A DNA stretch of 22,324 bases from a virus. Where the stretch lies: IMG/VR virus record IMGVR_UViG_3300035704_000306, positions 1 to 22,324 of that record; one strand, 5' to 3'. Both the position numbers and the translations under genes were made by a program. The notes beneath the pieces were generated by a model that saw only the letters and a list, made by a program, of their open reading frames with translations, was not told the DNA's origin and made no database searches. Every line of letters starts with the position of its first letter. The stretch's first letter is position 1. Shown here in pieces: positions 7,717-15,395 of this stretch.

Positions 7717-8144
7717 TTTGCGGGCACGATTACCTCATCGTCGCGATCGAGTTCGGGTGGTAGGCTGCCGAACATCTGAATGACCTCCCACGGTTCTAAG
7801 CCAAGTTTTTTGCCTTCTTTGAGGGCGCCGGCGGCGTGTCGCGCCGCCCATTCGCCGAGGCTGAGGCGCCGTCTAACTCCCTGGCGTATCATCGATTTGT
7901 TAAATCGTTCGTACGCAGCAGGCACGCCACGACTCAGATCAGCGACGGCGTCGGCGTAGCGGCTCTTCGTGGCATATCCGAGACTTCGGCCGGGCGTTAG
8001 ATCCTGCCGCACGCGGTCCGCAGCCAAGGTTGACTCCGAATCGATGTAACCGAGCTTATCGGCCAGCGTTTCGATCGTGAAACCGACGTCCAGCTGCGCA
8101 CGTTTCACGGCCCTTGCGAACGTCGGGGTTGACGATTTTCCCAT
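7713..8144 (-). CDS. Putative regulator (repressor-like, divergent from early operon)
   Basis: This 143-aa protein has no secure family. The N-terminal part (FARAVKRAQLDVGFTIETLA, continuing DKLGY) has the look of an HTH region, followed by a helical basic stretch (TKSRYADAVADL) and an acidic C-terminus. It is transcribed divergently from the small HTH gene at 8202, the usual geometry of a phage lysogeny switch. The reading frame stays open upstream of the ATG (encoding SIEEFAAE), so the protein could begin slightly earlier at a non-ATG codon. It is translationally coupled to the Cys-rich gene downstream. A maintenance or immunity role is inferred from position only. Confidence 0.5.
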   Translation of the reverse strand: MGKSSTPTFARAVKRAQLDVGFTIETLADKLGYIDSESTLAADRVRQDLTPGRSLGYATKSRYADAVADLSRGVPAAYERFNKSMIRQGVRRRLSLGEWAARHAAGALKEGKKLGLEPWEVIQMFGSLPPELDRDDEVIVPAK

Positions 8145-8164
8145 TTCGGCGGCAAACTCTTCAA

Positions 8165-8204
8165 TGGATTTTTCGCAATTCCTGGTCCTATAATGGGAGC
8201 TATG
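8165..8204 (+). promoter_or_regulatory. Promoter of early operon, possibly leaderless
   Basis: A perfect -10 TATAAT at 8189-8194 is preceded by a weak -35 TGGATT (8165-8170) at 18 bp. Transcription would begin around 8201-8202, at the ATG at 8202 itself, so the mRNA may lack a leader, as with lambda cI from PRM. On the other strand ATTATA overlaps the same bases, so a divergent promoter for the 8144 gene could compete here. Confidence 0.5.
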
Positions 8205-8456
8205 GTAAGTTCGGCCGAGCGTGTATCAGACGCTCCCGCAAAGCGAAGTCTTTTGTGGCTTTTGGCATCGGGTTATTACGGCGGAATTCTCGCTGCCGCT
8301 TCGGCTCTCGGAATCGACTTCAAGACGCTGAGTCGGGCGTGCCAAGGCGCGAGCGTGTCGAAAGTGACGCGCGGTAAGTTGGAAAAAGCCTTCGGGTATC
8401 CCCTCGAGCGAATGCAACTCCCGATTGACCAAGTTCTAAAGGACTCGAGCCAGTGA
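8202..8456 (+). CDS. Small helix-turn-helix protein (early regulator)
   Basis: This 84-aa protein starts at the ATG at 8202. An in-frame ATG at 8193 overlaps the -10 box and is unlikely to be transcribed. The central part (GGILAAASALGIDFKTLSRA) fits a helix-turn-helix, followed by a basic helix and a short acidic tail. It heads an operon of four overlapping genes reading right. By position and size it could be the Cro-like partner of the divergent 7713-8144 gene. Its last codons overlap the next gene (GTGA). No close family is named. Confidence 0.55.
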   Translation: MVSSAERVSDAPAKRSLLWLLASGYYGGILAAASALGIDFKTLSRACQGASVSKVTRGKLEKAFGYPLERMQLPIDQVLKDSSQ

Positions 8457-8641
8457 CCGAGCTGCTAACCGCGGCCGATATCGCGCAACGCCTGCGGTGC
8501 TCGGCGCCGCACGTCCGGGCCCTTTGGGACGCCGGCGAGCTGCCGCACATTTCCATTCCCGGTACCCGTCCCGGAAGGCGCATGCGAAGACTCGACGCTG
8601 AGACCCTTGAGCGCTGGATCGAAGACCGGAGAGCGGCATGA
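8453..8641 (+). CDS. Excisionase-like HTH protein (MerR/HTH_17 type)
   Basis: This 62-aa protein has the standard layout of small Xis/AlpA-like DNA-binding proteins: LTAADIAQRLRCSAPHVRAL (winged helix recognition), a WDAGELPH turn, and a C-terminal RRLDAETLERWIEDRR helix. The GTG start at 8453 overlaps the previous stop (GTGA), and its own TGA overlaps the next ATG (ATGA). In integrated elements such proteins direct excision together with the integrase or act as early regulators. Here the integrase lies 10 kb away at the other end. The family fold is quite sure; the excisionase role is inferred. Confidence 0.7.
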   Translation: MTELLTAADIAQRLRCSAPHVRALWDAGELPHISIPGTRPGRRMRRLDAETLERWIEDRRAA

Positions 8642-8802
8642 AGTCGATCGATCGTGCTATCCACGCGCCGGCGCACCTCCTGCCGAAACAATATTCAGAG
8701 CGTCGCGAGATCCGCGATGCGGCGGCGTCCCGGCCGTTCGTGCTCGGGCAATGGAATCGAAGTAACGGAAAGCGCGTCGCGCAGTCGCGGGAGACGAAGT
8801 GA
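8638..8802 (+). CDS. Hypothetical 54-aa basic protein
   Basis: This short frame is wedged between the Xis-like gene (ATGA overlap at 8638-8641) and the tape-measure gene (TGATG at 8800-8804). It encodes MKSIDRAIHAPAHLLPKQYS... rich in Arg, Ala and Ser. There is no recognisable domain. Reality is supported mainly by perfect head-to-tail coupling on both sides. It may be a linker for translational coupling or a small DNA-binding or assembly factor. Confidence 0.5.
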   Translation: MKSIDRAIHAPAHLLPKQYSERREIRDAAASRPFVLGQWNRSNGKRVAQSRETK

Positions 8803-11800
8803 TGTCCGACCAGGACATGAGCCTTGACGTCGAGATCACTGGCAACTCCGGCGGCGCGCAAGACGCGATGCTCGGTTTCGTTAGCTCGATCGATCGCGTC
8901 CCTCAATCGGTAAATGTCAGCCAGGCATCGCTCGATCGCCTTAGCACCGCGCTCGACGGCATCGTCATGCAGCACGGCTTACTCGCCGACGCTTCCGACA
9001 AGACCAAAACGAAGGTCGACGACGTCACCAAGTCGACCACGGAAGGCTCGAAAGCCGCCGGAGAATTCAACAGCGTCGGCGGCGACATGGCGCGCATGAT
9101 GTCGTCGCTCGGCGTCGAGTCGGGAGCAGCTGCGGGCCGCATCGGCGCCTTTGCCGGCGCGCTTGGATCGCTGAAGAGTGCTGCTCCAGAAATTATCGCG
9201 ATCGTCTCGGCTGCAACGGCCGCGATCGCCGGGTTTGAAATTGGGAAAGAGGCCATCAAATCCGCCTCCGACCTCGAAGACTCCATGACACGGTTGGGCT
9301 CGGTTGTGCGAGCGCAGGGCGGAAGCTGGGTGGCATTATCCGGCCAAGTGAAAGAATTCACCGACCAGCAGATGCGCACCACGATCTTCAGCGATACGCA
9401 GGTAGTTGACTCGCTAAATCGGCTGGTCGCATCCGGAATGAGCGTCGCCGATTCGATGACGGTAACCCGCGTTTCCGAAGACCTGGCCGCCGCCACCGGA
9501 CACAACCTCATGGACGTAACCGTGCAGCTGATCGAAGCACAGCACGGGCGACTCATGGGCCTTGAATCTCTCGGTCTGCTAACGCGCCAGCAGATTAAAG
9601 ACGGCATGACCTTTAACGAGGTGCTGGAGGCCGTTGAGCAACACATGGGCGGAGCAGCGCAATCCGCCACAACGACCTTTTCCGGCGCACTCGCGGTTCT
9701 CCATAATTCGTGGTCGGGGCTGCTCGAGAACGCCGGTACGCCGTTCCTTGCACTCCTGACGGATATCGTGAGGGGCGTTACGCCCGTCGTCGATATTCTC
9801 TCTGGCGATCTTGCATCGTCACTGAAAGGATTCAGTTCCTGGGCGTCAGACCACGCACCGGAAATCGCGACGGCGTTTGGGCACATCGAAGACGATGCGC
9901 AGAACATGGTCACTTACTTTCAGAGTGACGTGGCGCCAGAAGCGGGAAAGCTATTTGATGCATTCGGAAATCTCGCCGATTCCATCAACGGGGCGGATTC
10001 TGCAGCCGGTAAGCATAGCGGATGGGATGATCTCGCAAAGGCGATCTCCGCGGTTTCGGATACGATTACTGGAGTCATCGGCCTTTTTACAAGCGCCGCG
10101 GATATGGTCGATGGGCTGTCGCATCGCATCCAGAGTTTGCCGGCTCCGGCCCGGTGGGCAGTCGGTCTAACGCCCGTTGGCGCCCTGCTGGATCCCGGCG
10201 ATCAATCTCAGCAATCTGCAGCTGCGACGACGCTACCACCGGGAGCCAGCGATTCACCAGCGGCCTTAGCCGCAGCATTCAAGCAGATGCAGCATGCCGC
10301 TCCCAGCGCGGGCCCACCGCACGTCCAAGGCGGCGATCAGCCACTTGGCGGCACCAAGGGCAGCGGATCACAGCCGCAATACTCGCCAATGGGGCTTATT
10401 GAGCCGACGCAGTTCACTGCTGTGGATGCGGCCGCGAAAGCGGCAACGGCGGCGGTTAAGGGACTGTCCGAAACCGAGGCCGGCCTGACGCAGCGGATGA
10501 ACGGCGCGTCGACGATGTCGGACTACCTCGCCGACAAACAAAAACTCTATACCGCCAGCATTTCTGGAACTGAAGCTGTAATCGAAAAGCTCTCCTCGGC
10601 GCACAAAGTCGAGAATAACGCGCTCGCGACTCTTACGCCTGAAGTGGAAGCCGCTCGCGAGAAATACAATAGCTTGGCGACCGCCTACAACACTGCCGAC
10701 AAGGCCCTTTCGCAGACAACCAAGCCGACGAAAGACCAAACGAAGGCGGTTGCGGACGCGAAGTCCGCTGCGGATGCCGCGAAGAAGAGCTACGACGATT
10801 TAAATACGCAGCTCACGAAGACGACTTCGGCGCTTCAGACGACAAACACTGAACTCGACAAGCAAAAGGCTGCGCTCGCTGCCTTAAATAACGAAGTCAC
10901 GGATCTTACTCGTGAGTACGGTGAATGGCAGAAAAAGCAGGCTGCCGCTCAGAACGAAAGCGTTGCAACTCTCGGCATGTCGACGCGGCAGCTGTACGAC
11001 TACTATGCGCAAGCCTACGCCAGTGACTCGGCGCTTTGGTTGTACTACCAAGAGCAAAAGAACGTCACGATGATGACGGAGATCGAGCCGCAGCTCAAGC
11101 AAGATCAGCAGAAGATGAATCAAGAGCAGCTCAAGCTCTACCAAGAGGATTACCAAAACAAGATCAATTTCGAATCGTCGGCAGTGTCTCGAATATCCTC
11201 GTTCATGGATGCGATCGTTATCCAGCACAAATCTATGGCCGACGAACTCAAAACCGTGTACGCGGATATCGAGGGATACTTTATCGACATGGTCGCCAAA
11301 ATGCTGACCGAGGCGATGATGGCGGCCCCCTGGATACAAGCGCTGTTCGGTGGTGGCGGCGTAGATCCGGCGACGTCGAGCACGGACGTGCAGCTCGGCG
11401 CAGGCGGCCCGGGTTCGTTTAGCGCGTCGGCAATCTCGGGCGGAGCATCGTCGCCGCTCGGCGCAGCGATTTCGCGCGCGATGTCGCCGTCCGGCGGCGG
11501 CGGCAGTGTCGGAAGCGGATCGTACGCGTTCGGCGGCGGCGCCGGCGGTGGTTACGGCGGCGGCGGTAGCATGTCGCCCGACTTCAGTATGTCGGGCGGT
11601 GGCCTCGGTCCGCAATCAGGTTCCGCGCCATCGTCCTCCGGTGGGGCCAGCGGCGGGAGCTACGGCGCTTCGGGATACCACTACGGCCTGGGCGGCTCTC
11701 CGGCGATGACGGGACTCGCTGGCGTGCTGGCGCGTAGCGGTCTCGGCGGTATGTTTGGTGTCGGGATGGCCGGCGACATGATCGGTGGCCTCGCGTTCGG

Positions 11801-12740
11801 CAACAAAGGTTACTCCGCGATCGGCGGTGCGGTCGGCGGGATACTTGGCGGCGCCGGGCTCGGAGCGCTCCTCCTTGGTGGGTTCGGAGCCGGCGGAATG
11901 GGCGGAATGCTCGCCGGACTTCTCGCTGGCGGACCGGCAGGGTGGGGCATTCTCGCGGCAGGTGCGTTGCTGGGCGCCTTTGGTGGCTCCATGTTCGGCG
12001 ATCACTTCAATCCGGCTGACGAACCCGACCAAGGCTCGACGCAAGACGCGTGGGGCATCGCGAACGCCGACATGCAAGGCATGACGTCGGCGAACCCAAT
12101 GAACGCCAGCGGCAAACAGTACGTCATGGACAGTCAGACGTCAGCGGCGACCAGTGGCAAAGGCTGGAATCTGTTGATGGAGCAGTTCGTTTCGAAGTTC
12201 CGCGGTAGCCAGAACGCACTGCCGTCGGATCTTCAGGGCGTCTTTCCGCAGATCGAGCAGCTCTGGGGTGGCGCGACCGACAAGCAGTTCTTCAACTCCG
12301 ACGGCAAAGACGGTTACCTTGACATCGGCAGCGGCAAGCGCGCATTGTGGGGCGAATTCTGGGGCGTTGTCCAGGCGCACGGTCAAGAGATTTCGCAGCT
12401 CATGCAAACGTTCACGCCGACCGATATTTATCTGTCGTCGCTGAGCGGAGGAATGCGCAGCGGTGGAAGCTCGACGCCGAGCCCTGGCGGCGGTGGGTTC
12501 AACAGCCCATTCGCGCTTCAGTCGCCGGCCGGCGGTAACGACAACTCCAACGCGATCGCGTCGGGCGGGCCGGGTAAACTTGGTGGCCTCGTCAGCCAGC
12601 GGCTGGCGCAAAGCATCTCAATCGTCGTACACCAGCACAACTCGGGAACGATGGTCGACAACAACAACATGGCACGCGCTATTCAGGACGCCGTGGGCCA
12701 AGCATTACCAGGCGCGCTTCAAGATTTAAATATGCGCTGA
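8802..12740 (+). CDS. Phage tail tape-measure protein
   Basis: The product is 1312 aa. Tape-measure proteins set tail length during assembly and leave the tail with the DNA. The ATG at 8802 has GGGAG 8 bases upstream; a GTG at 8799 would add one residue. Residues about 150-330 carry the typical tape-measure core (AIKSASDLEDSMTRLGSV, TRVSEDLAAATGHN, a SATTTFSGALAVLHNSWSGL segment). Residues about 540-713 form a long Ala/Lys/Thr-rich coiled coil. Residues about 897-940 are nearly pure Gly/Ser, and about 968-1066 form hydrophobic Gly-rich membrane-like segments. The end ARAIQDAVGQALPGALQDL is a common tape-measure terminus. At about 0.15 nm per residue the length would correspond to a tail near 200 nm. 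No tail chaperone pair precedes it; instead it sits in the early operon. Confidence 0.85.
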   Translation: MSDQDMSLDVEITGNSGGAQDAMLGFVSSIDRVPQSVNVSQASLDRLSTALDGIVMQHGLLADASDKTKTKVDDVTKSTTEGSKAAGEFNSVGGDMARMMSSLGVESGAAAGRIGAFAGALGSLKSAAPEIIAIVSAATAAIAGFEIGKEAIKSASDLEDSMTRLGSVVRAQGGSWVALSGQVKEFTDQQMRTTIFSDTQVVDSLNRLVASGMSVADSMTVTRVSEDLAAATGHNLMDVTVQLIEAQHGRLMGLESLGLLTRQQIKDGMTFNEVLEAVEQHMGGAAQSATTTFSGALAVLHNSWSGLLENAGTPFLALLTDIVRGVTPVVDILSGDLASSLKGFSSWASDHAPEIATAFGHIEDDAQNMVTYFQSDVAPEAGKLFDAFGNLADSINGADSAAGKHSGWDDLAKAISAVSDTITGVIGLFTSAADMVDGLSHRIQSLPAPARWAVGLTPVGALLDPGDQSQQSAAATTLPPGASDSPAALAAAFKQMQHAAPSAGPPHVQGGDQPLGGTKGSGSQPQYSPMGLIEPTQFTAVDAAAKAATAAVKGLSETEAGLTQRMNGASTMSDYLADKQKLYTASISGTEAVIEKLSSAHKVENNALATLTPEVEAAREKYNSLATAYNTADKALSQTTKPTKDQTKAVADAKSAADAAKKSYDDLNTQLTKTTSALQTTNTELDKQKAALAALNNEVTDLTREYGEWQKKQAAAQNESVATLGMSTRQLYDYYAQAYASDSALWLYYQEQKNVTMMTEIEPQLKQDQQKMNQEQLKLYQEDYQNKINFESSAVSRISSFMDAIVIQHKSMADELKTVYADIEGYFIDMVAKMLTEAMMAAPWIQALFGGGGVDPATSSTDVQLGAGGPGSFSASAISGGASSPLGAAISRAMSPSGGGGSVGSGSYAFGGGAGGGYGGGGSMSPDFSMSGGGLGPQSGSAPSSSGGASGGSYGASGYHYGLGGSPAMTGLAGVLARSGLGGMFGVGMAGDMIGGLAFGNKGYSAIGGAVGGILGGAGLGALLLGGFGAGGMGGMLAGLLAGGPAGWGILAAGALLGAFGGSMFGDHFNPADEPDQGSTQDAWGIANADMQGMTSANPMNASGKQYVMDSQTSAATSGKGWNLLMEQFVSKFRGSQNALPSDLQGVFPQIEQLWGGATDKQFFNSDGKDGYLDIGSGKRALWGEFWGVVQAHGQEISQLMQTFTPTDIYLSSLSGGMRSGGSSTPSPGGGGFNSPFALQSPAGGNDNSNAIASGGPGKLGGLVSQRLAQSISIVVHQHNSGTMVDNNNMARAIQDAVGQALPGALQDLNMR

Positions 12741-12767
12741 ACCTTTCTTTTGCAGGGAGATCCTCAC

Positions 12768-13241
12768 ATGAAACTAGCTTCGGTCGAAGTCGCGCTCCAT
12801 AACGTCGAGCGCCCGAAAAACAAAGAACACAGCCAGCTTCTCGCGGAGATCGAAACGCTCCAAGCCGAGCGACGCGAGAACCTCACCAAGAGCGCCGCGT
12901 CTGGCGGTGACACCAAACTCGCCGCAAGGCGCCGCGACATCGATTCTCGGCTTGAAGAGGTCGCCGCGCGGTGCATCGTGCTCGAAGACGAGGTCGGGAT
13001 CGAGAACGACATCTTGCTGCAGGCGGCACTCGAAAAGAACTTCGCGGACGTCGCGATCGAGAATCAAAAGGTTGATGCCGCAAAAGCCGCCGCGGACGAA
13101 GCCGAAAAGGCTTGGCAAGATGCCTTAGCAGCCGTAGATGCGGCCGAAAGGCAGCGGGGAGCCGTCGACCGCACGTTCACGATCGGCAACGCGATAACAA
13201 TGAATAGAAACGTCAACTCCGGCGCCCAACTCAGCGCCTGA
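12768..13241 (+). CDS. Hypothetical coiled-coil protein
   Basis: This 157-aa protein is predicted to be almost entirely alpha-helical, with heptad-like stretches (HSQLLAEIETLQAERRENL, AAKAAADEAEKAWQDALAAV) and a short polar tail. The ATG at 12768 is chosen because AGGGAGA (12754-12760) precedes it at good spacing; a frame opening at 12750 lacks a ribosome binding site. It lies 27 bp after the tape measure and probably shares its transcript. It could be a scaffold-like or tail-assembly helper, but no family is recognised. Confidence 0.6.
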   Translation: MKLASVEVALHNVERPKNKEHSQLLAEIETLQAERRENLTKSAASGGDTKLAARRRDIDSRLEEVAARCIVLEDEVGIENDILLQAALEKNFADVAIENQKVDAAKAAADEAEKAWQDALAAVDAAERQRGAVDRTFTIGNAITMNRNVNSGAQLSA

Positions 13242-13262
13242 TCCCTCGAAAGAAATAGCAAA

Positions 13263-13562
13263 ATGCCTAACCGTGAAATCTCGACGAAGCTCGGTCTTTC
13301 GACCGACTCGATCGTTAAGGCGGTCGTCAAAAAGACCATGGAAGACTTAATCAAGCAAAAGCGGACCGCTAAGCCGATTCAAAAGCCCGCTGCCAAAGCG
13401 GCGGAGGTCAAAACGTTCGCTCAACGTCAAGTCGAGGTCGCGGCAGTCACCAACACCGTTAAAGCCTTGCCGAAGCCGACGAAGGATCAGATCGCAGCCG
13501 CTGGTGGCGGCGTTCTCGGCTATCTGCGCGCGACTCGCGAGCTGCAGCGCTCGTCGGAATAG
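13263..13562 (+). CDS. Hypothetical 99-aa basic protein
   Basis: I do not recognise this protein. It opens MPNREISTKLGLSTDSIVKA, which could be a short DNA-binding helix pair, followed by a Lys/Ala/Pro-rich middle and the C-terminal GGGVLGYLRATRELQRSSE. A weak AAAGAAA lies upstream of the ATG. It follows the coiled-coil gene by 21 bp, so it likely belongs to the same operon. The basic composition suggests nucleic-acid contact, but this is inference. Confidence 0.5.
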   Translation: MPNREISTKLGLSTDSIVKAVVKKTMEDLIKQKRTAKPIQKPAAKAAEVKTFAQRQVEVAAVTNTVKALPKPTKDQIAAAGGGVLGYLRATRELQRSSE

Positions 13563-13778
13563 GCTTGCGTTTACGCGTTGTGGTCCGCGTAGCGCAAAAG
13601 TGGGCGGCGATTATGGACTTTCGCCGTCCATGGAGCGCGAGACCGAAGGGCCTGGTGCGGCCCCTTTGGTAATCTGCGCCCGGGTCGATAACCCGGCGGC
13701 GGAGCCGGAGAACTCCGTCGTCGGGACGACCACCAGTCTCATCCCACGCAACGTGCGCATCCCCGGAAATGGGCCCCG
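13563..13778. other. Hairpin-rich noncoding interval before the initiator gene
   Basis: These 216 bases carry several short perfect stem-loops. ATGGAC pairs with GTCCAT near 13614-13632, CCGGGT (13680-13685) with ACCCGG (13691-13696), CGGAG with CTCCG near 13707-13718, and GTCGTC with GACGAC near 13718-13731. A 97-codon frame spans the interval but has no family character. The structures could belong to a leader RNA of the initiator gene, a small RNA or a packaging signal. None can be proved by eye. Confidence 0.4.
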
Positions 13779-14651
13779 ATGTCTGATCGATACGTAAAGC
13801 TGCCCGTCAGCGTCGTCAACGACGAACGCCTGAGCGCTGAAGCCGTCGTGGCCTATGCGATCATGCTCGACGCCTCACGGGATGGCAAGTGCATTATCGG
13901 GTTCGAACGGCTGGGCAAGCGGCTGCACCGATCGCGTGACACCGGACGCCGCATCGTGCGCGAGCTGATCGATGCCGGATACGTGCGCTCGCTCCCAATC
14001 AAGAATGGGCAGCGACCGAGATACGAGCTGCAGAAAGTCGCGCCGGCGACGGTCCCGTCGACCTATACGGAGCGCCAGCGGCTTGGGGGCTATAGATCGC
14101 GACGGGCTACAGCGAACGACCGCGGTGCGGAGTACTTCGAGAAAGCCATGCGCGAAAAACAACGCCGGCAGGGCATCCTAACCGGTGGCATCGATGCTAC
14201 GGGTCAAGAAGCCTCAACCTGTGGCACCGATGCAACGGGTCCATCCGACAAAACCCGTGGCACGGATGCAACGGGTACCGGTAGCGTGGACGCCACGGGA
14301 ACCCGTAGCACCGATGCAACAGACCCGTTGCACCCATGCAACGAAACCCGTAGCACCCATGCCACCCATTCTAGACTTAATTCTAGACTTATAATTCTAG
14401 GGCCCGAATCCAAAAACGAAAACGCCGCAGACGAACCGAGCAAAGATCTCGTCGATCTCATCCGCCGATGCGGCTTCAACGGCGACGCCGAAAGCAAAGC
14501 CATCTGGGCGACGCATCAGACCGCCGGCCCACTGGGCGCCGATCGCTACCTCCTCGGCTGGCTACGGTTCGCGCTGAATCAGGACGGCATCGAAGACCGG
14601 CTCGACTTCGCGGTCCGCAAGACGCAACGCATGGAACGGGTGCCCGACTAA
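13779..14651 (+). CDS. Replication initiator, winged helix, origin inside gene
   Basis: This 290-aa protein is probably the origin-binding initiator of the element. Residues about 1-85 (DRYVKLPVSVVNDERLSAEA, FERLGKRLHRSRDTGRRIVR) form a winged-helix domain of the kind found in phage and plasmid initiators. Residues about 134-197 are low-complexity, with repeated xTDATG motifs encoded by DNA iterons. Residues 200-290 form a conserved-looking helical C-terminus (DLVDLIRRCGFNGDAESKAI) that may recruit replication proteins. Layout and internal origin parallel lambda O, although no sequence kinship to O is claimed. Its TAA overlaps the next ATG (TAATG). No clear Shine-Dalgarno sequence precedes the ATG at 13779. 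Confidence 0.65.
   Translation: MSDRYVKLPVSVVNDERLSAEAVVAYAIMLDASRDGKCIIGFERLGKRLHRSRDTGRRIVRELIDAGYVRSLPIKNGQRPRYELQKVAPATVPSTYTERQRLGGYRSRRATANDRGAEYFEKAMREKQRRQGILTGGIDATGQEASTCGTDATGPSDKTRGTDATGTGSVDATGTRSTDATDPLHPCNETRSTHATHSRLNSRLIILGPESKNENAADEPSKDLVDLIRRCGFNGDAESKAIWATHQTAGPLGADRYLLGWLRFALNQDGIEDRLDFAVRKTQRMERVPD
14180..14369 (+). repeat. Seven palindromic iterons (putative origin)
   Basis: Seven 25-bp units start at 14180, 14216, 14252, 14276, 14300, 14322 and 14345. Each is a nested palindrome: outer arms ACCCGT and ACGGGT, inner arms GCA and TGC around CCGA or CGGA. Some units are degenerate. In unit 6, CGTTGCA pairs perfectly with TGCAACG. Spacings are 36, 36, 24, 24, 22 and 23. 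The 22-base step puts unit 6 in another reading frame and the 23-base step restores it, so the DNA rather than the peptide repeat is what is preserved. Initiator-binding iterons are the best explanation. Confidence 0.8.
14369..14400 (+). other. AT-rich tract next to iterons (putative unwinding element)
   Basis: Directly after the last iteron TTCTAGACTTA occurs twice (14369-14379, 14381-14391), followed by TTCTAG (14395-14400). The tract is the most AT-rich part of the gene. Iterons followed by an AT-rich region are the layout of lambda-type origins, where initiator binding opens the adjacent DNA. Confidence 0.65.
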
Positions 14652-15145
14652 TGGCCCGCGGCAACACGTGCAAGGTCTGCATCCACGACCAGCGCAAAGC
14701 CATCGACCTCGCTCTCGGTCACGGAAAACCGTGTCGGGAGCTCGCAACGAAATTTCAGGTCAGTCAGCAATCCCTGGAACGGCACCGAGCGAGGCACCTA
14801 CAGCCGGCCCTCGCTCGCGCAGCAGTTCGCCGCGAGGGTATCACGGCAGAGGCGCTGGTCGACAAGCTTCTGGGCTACATCGAAGCGGCTGAACGCGGCG
14901 TCGCCGTCGCGGAACAAAATGGCGATCTTACGGGTTTGGCTCGGTGCCTGAAAGAGGCGCATGCGATTACGCTCAGCGTCGGAAAGACGATCGGGATCTG
15001 GAGCGATCGGCCGCAGATCGTGAACGACAACCGCCGGCAGCTGATGGTGAACCTCGACGCCCGCGGCCTCGACGAGCTGCTGAAGATGCGCGAGGGCCTC
15101 GAGGATCTTGGCGTGCCGGCGCTTACGACGACGGGCGCTTCTTGA
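14651..15145 (+). CDS. CxxC/helix-turn-helix phage protein (possible small terminase)
   Basis: The product is 164 aa. The ATG at 14651 overlaps the initiator stop (TAATG). The N-terminus CKVCIH (Cys7, Cys10, His12) could bind zinc, followed by an HTH: CRELATKFQVSQQSLERHRA. The rest is helical (EALVDKLLGYIEAAERGVAV and an Asn/Arg-rich middle). Proteins of this CxxC-HTH type are frequent in phages, where they are annotated as DNA-binding or small terminase-like proteins. Since the element has a large terminase but no obvious small subunit, this is one of two candidates; the other is the gene at 16268. A regulator is equally possible. Confidence 0.5.
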   Translation: MARGNTCKVCIHDQRKAIDLALGHGKPCRELATKFQVSQQSLERHRARHLQPALARAAVRREGITAEALVDKLLGYIEAAERGVAVAEQNGDLTGLARCLKEAHAITLSVGKTIGIWSDRPQIVNDNRRQLMVNLDARGLDELLKMREGLEDLGVPALTTTGAS

Positions 15146-15317
15146 AATGGCGCTTGAGATCGGCGAGCTTCGCGCCCTCGATCAGCGACTCGATGATCGT
15201 CCCCTCGGTGACGCCGGCGAAGCCTTCGAAGCGCAGCTCGGACTTCATCGCCTCGAGCTTGCGCTTCGGTCCCGGCGCCAGGTCGAAGCTCGTCCGCCGC
15301 TTGGGTTCCTTGGCCAT
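15123..15317 (-). CDS. Ribbon-helix-helix-like small DNA-binding protein
   Basis: The product is 64 aa. The start KRRTSFDLAPGPKRKLEAMK matches a basic beta-strand followed by a helix, and TEGTIIESLIEG the second helix, as in MetJ/Arc/ParD-type proteins. It is read divergently from the serine recombinase, and CGGTTT repeats between them overlap the recombinase promoter, so it may be the local repressor. Its 3' end overlaps the end of the convergent 14651-15145 gene by 23 bp. No toxin gene is adjacent on its strand, so a toxin-antitoxin role is unsupported. The fold is inferred from pattern. Confidence 0.5.
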   Translation of the reverse strand: MAKEPKRRTSFDLAPGPKRKLEAMKSELRFEGFAGVTEGTIIESLIEGAKLADLKRHFKKRPSS

Positions 15318-15341
15318 GCCCGAGGGAATGCCACGCCAAGG

Positions 15342-15395
15342 CGGTTTTCCCGCTTCACGGTTTCCCGGTTTTGCCTCTTGTCGGTTTTTCGGTAT
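15342..15395 (+). promoter_or_regulatory. CGGTTT direct-repeat operator in divergent promoter region
   Basis: CGGTTT occurs at 15342, 15358, 15366 and 15382, with a partial CGGTAT at 15390. Series of short direct repeats are typical of ribbon-helix-helix operators; small serine recombinase sites are the alternative. The last copies overlap the -35 region of the recombinase promoter, so occupancy should repress it. Confidence 0.5.

Noticed and set aside
8903-9913. Long minus-strand frame (336 codons) opposite the tape-measure gene
   Set aside because: Antisense shadow of a well-supported gene in GC-rich DNA; Ser/Arg/Pro-rich translation without domain character. The same applies to 10884-11615, 11616-12077 and 12141-12611.
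13504-13797. 97-codon plus-strand frame spanning the hairpin interval
   Set aside because: It overlaps both neighbours in another frame, has no family character, and the interval is better described by its stem-loops.
14180-14369. CRISPR array
   Set aside because: Units are 22-36 bp apart with almost no spacers, are palindromic and lie within an open gene; iterons explain them better.
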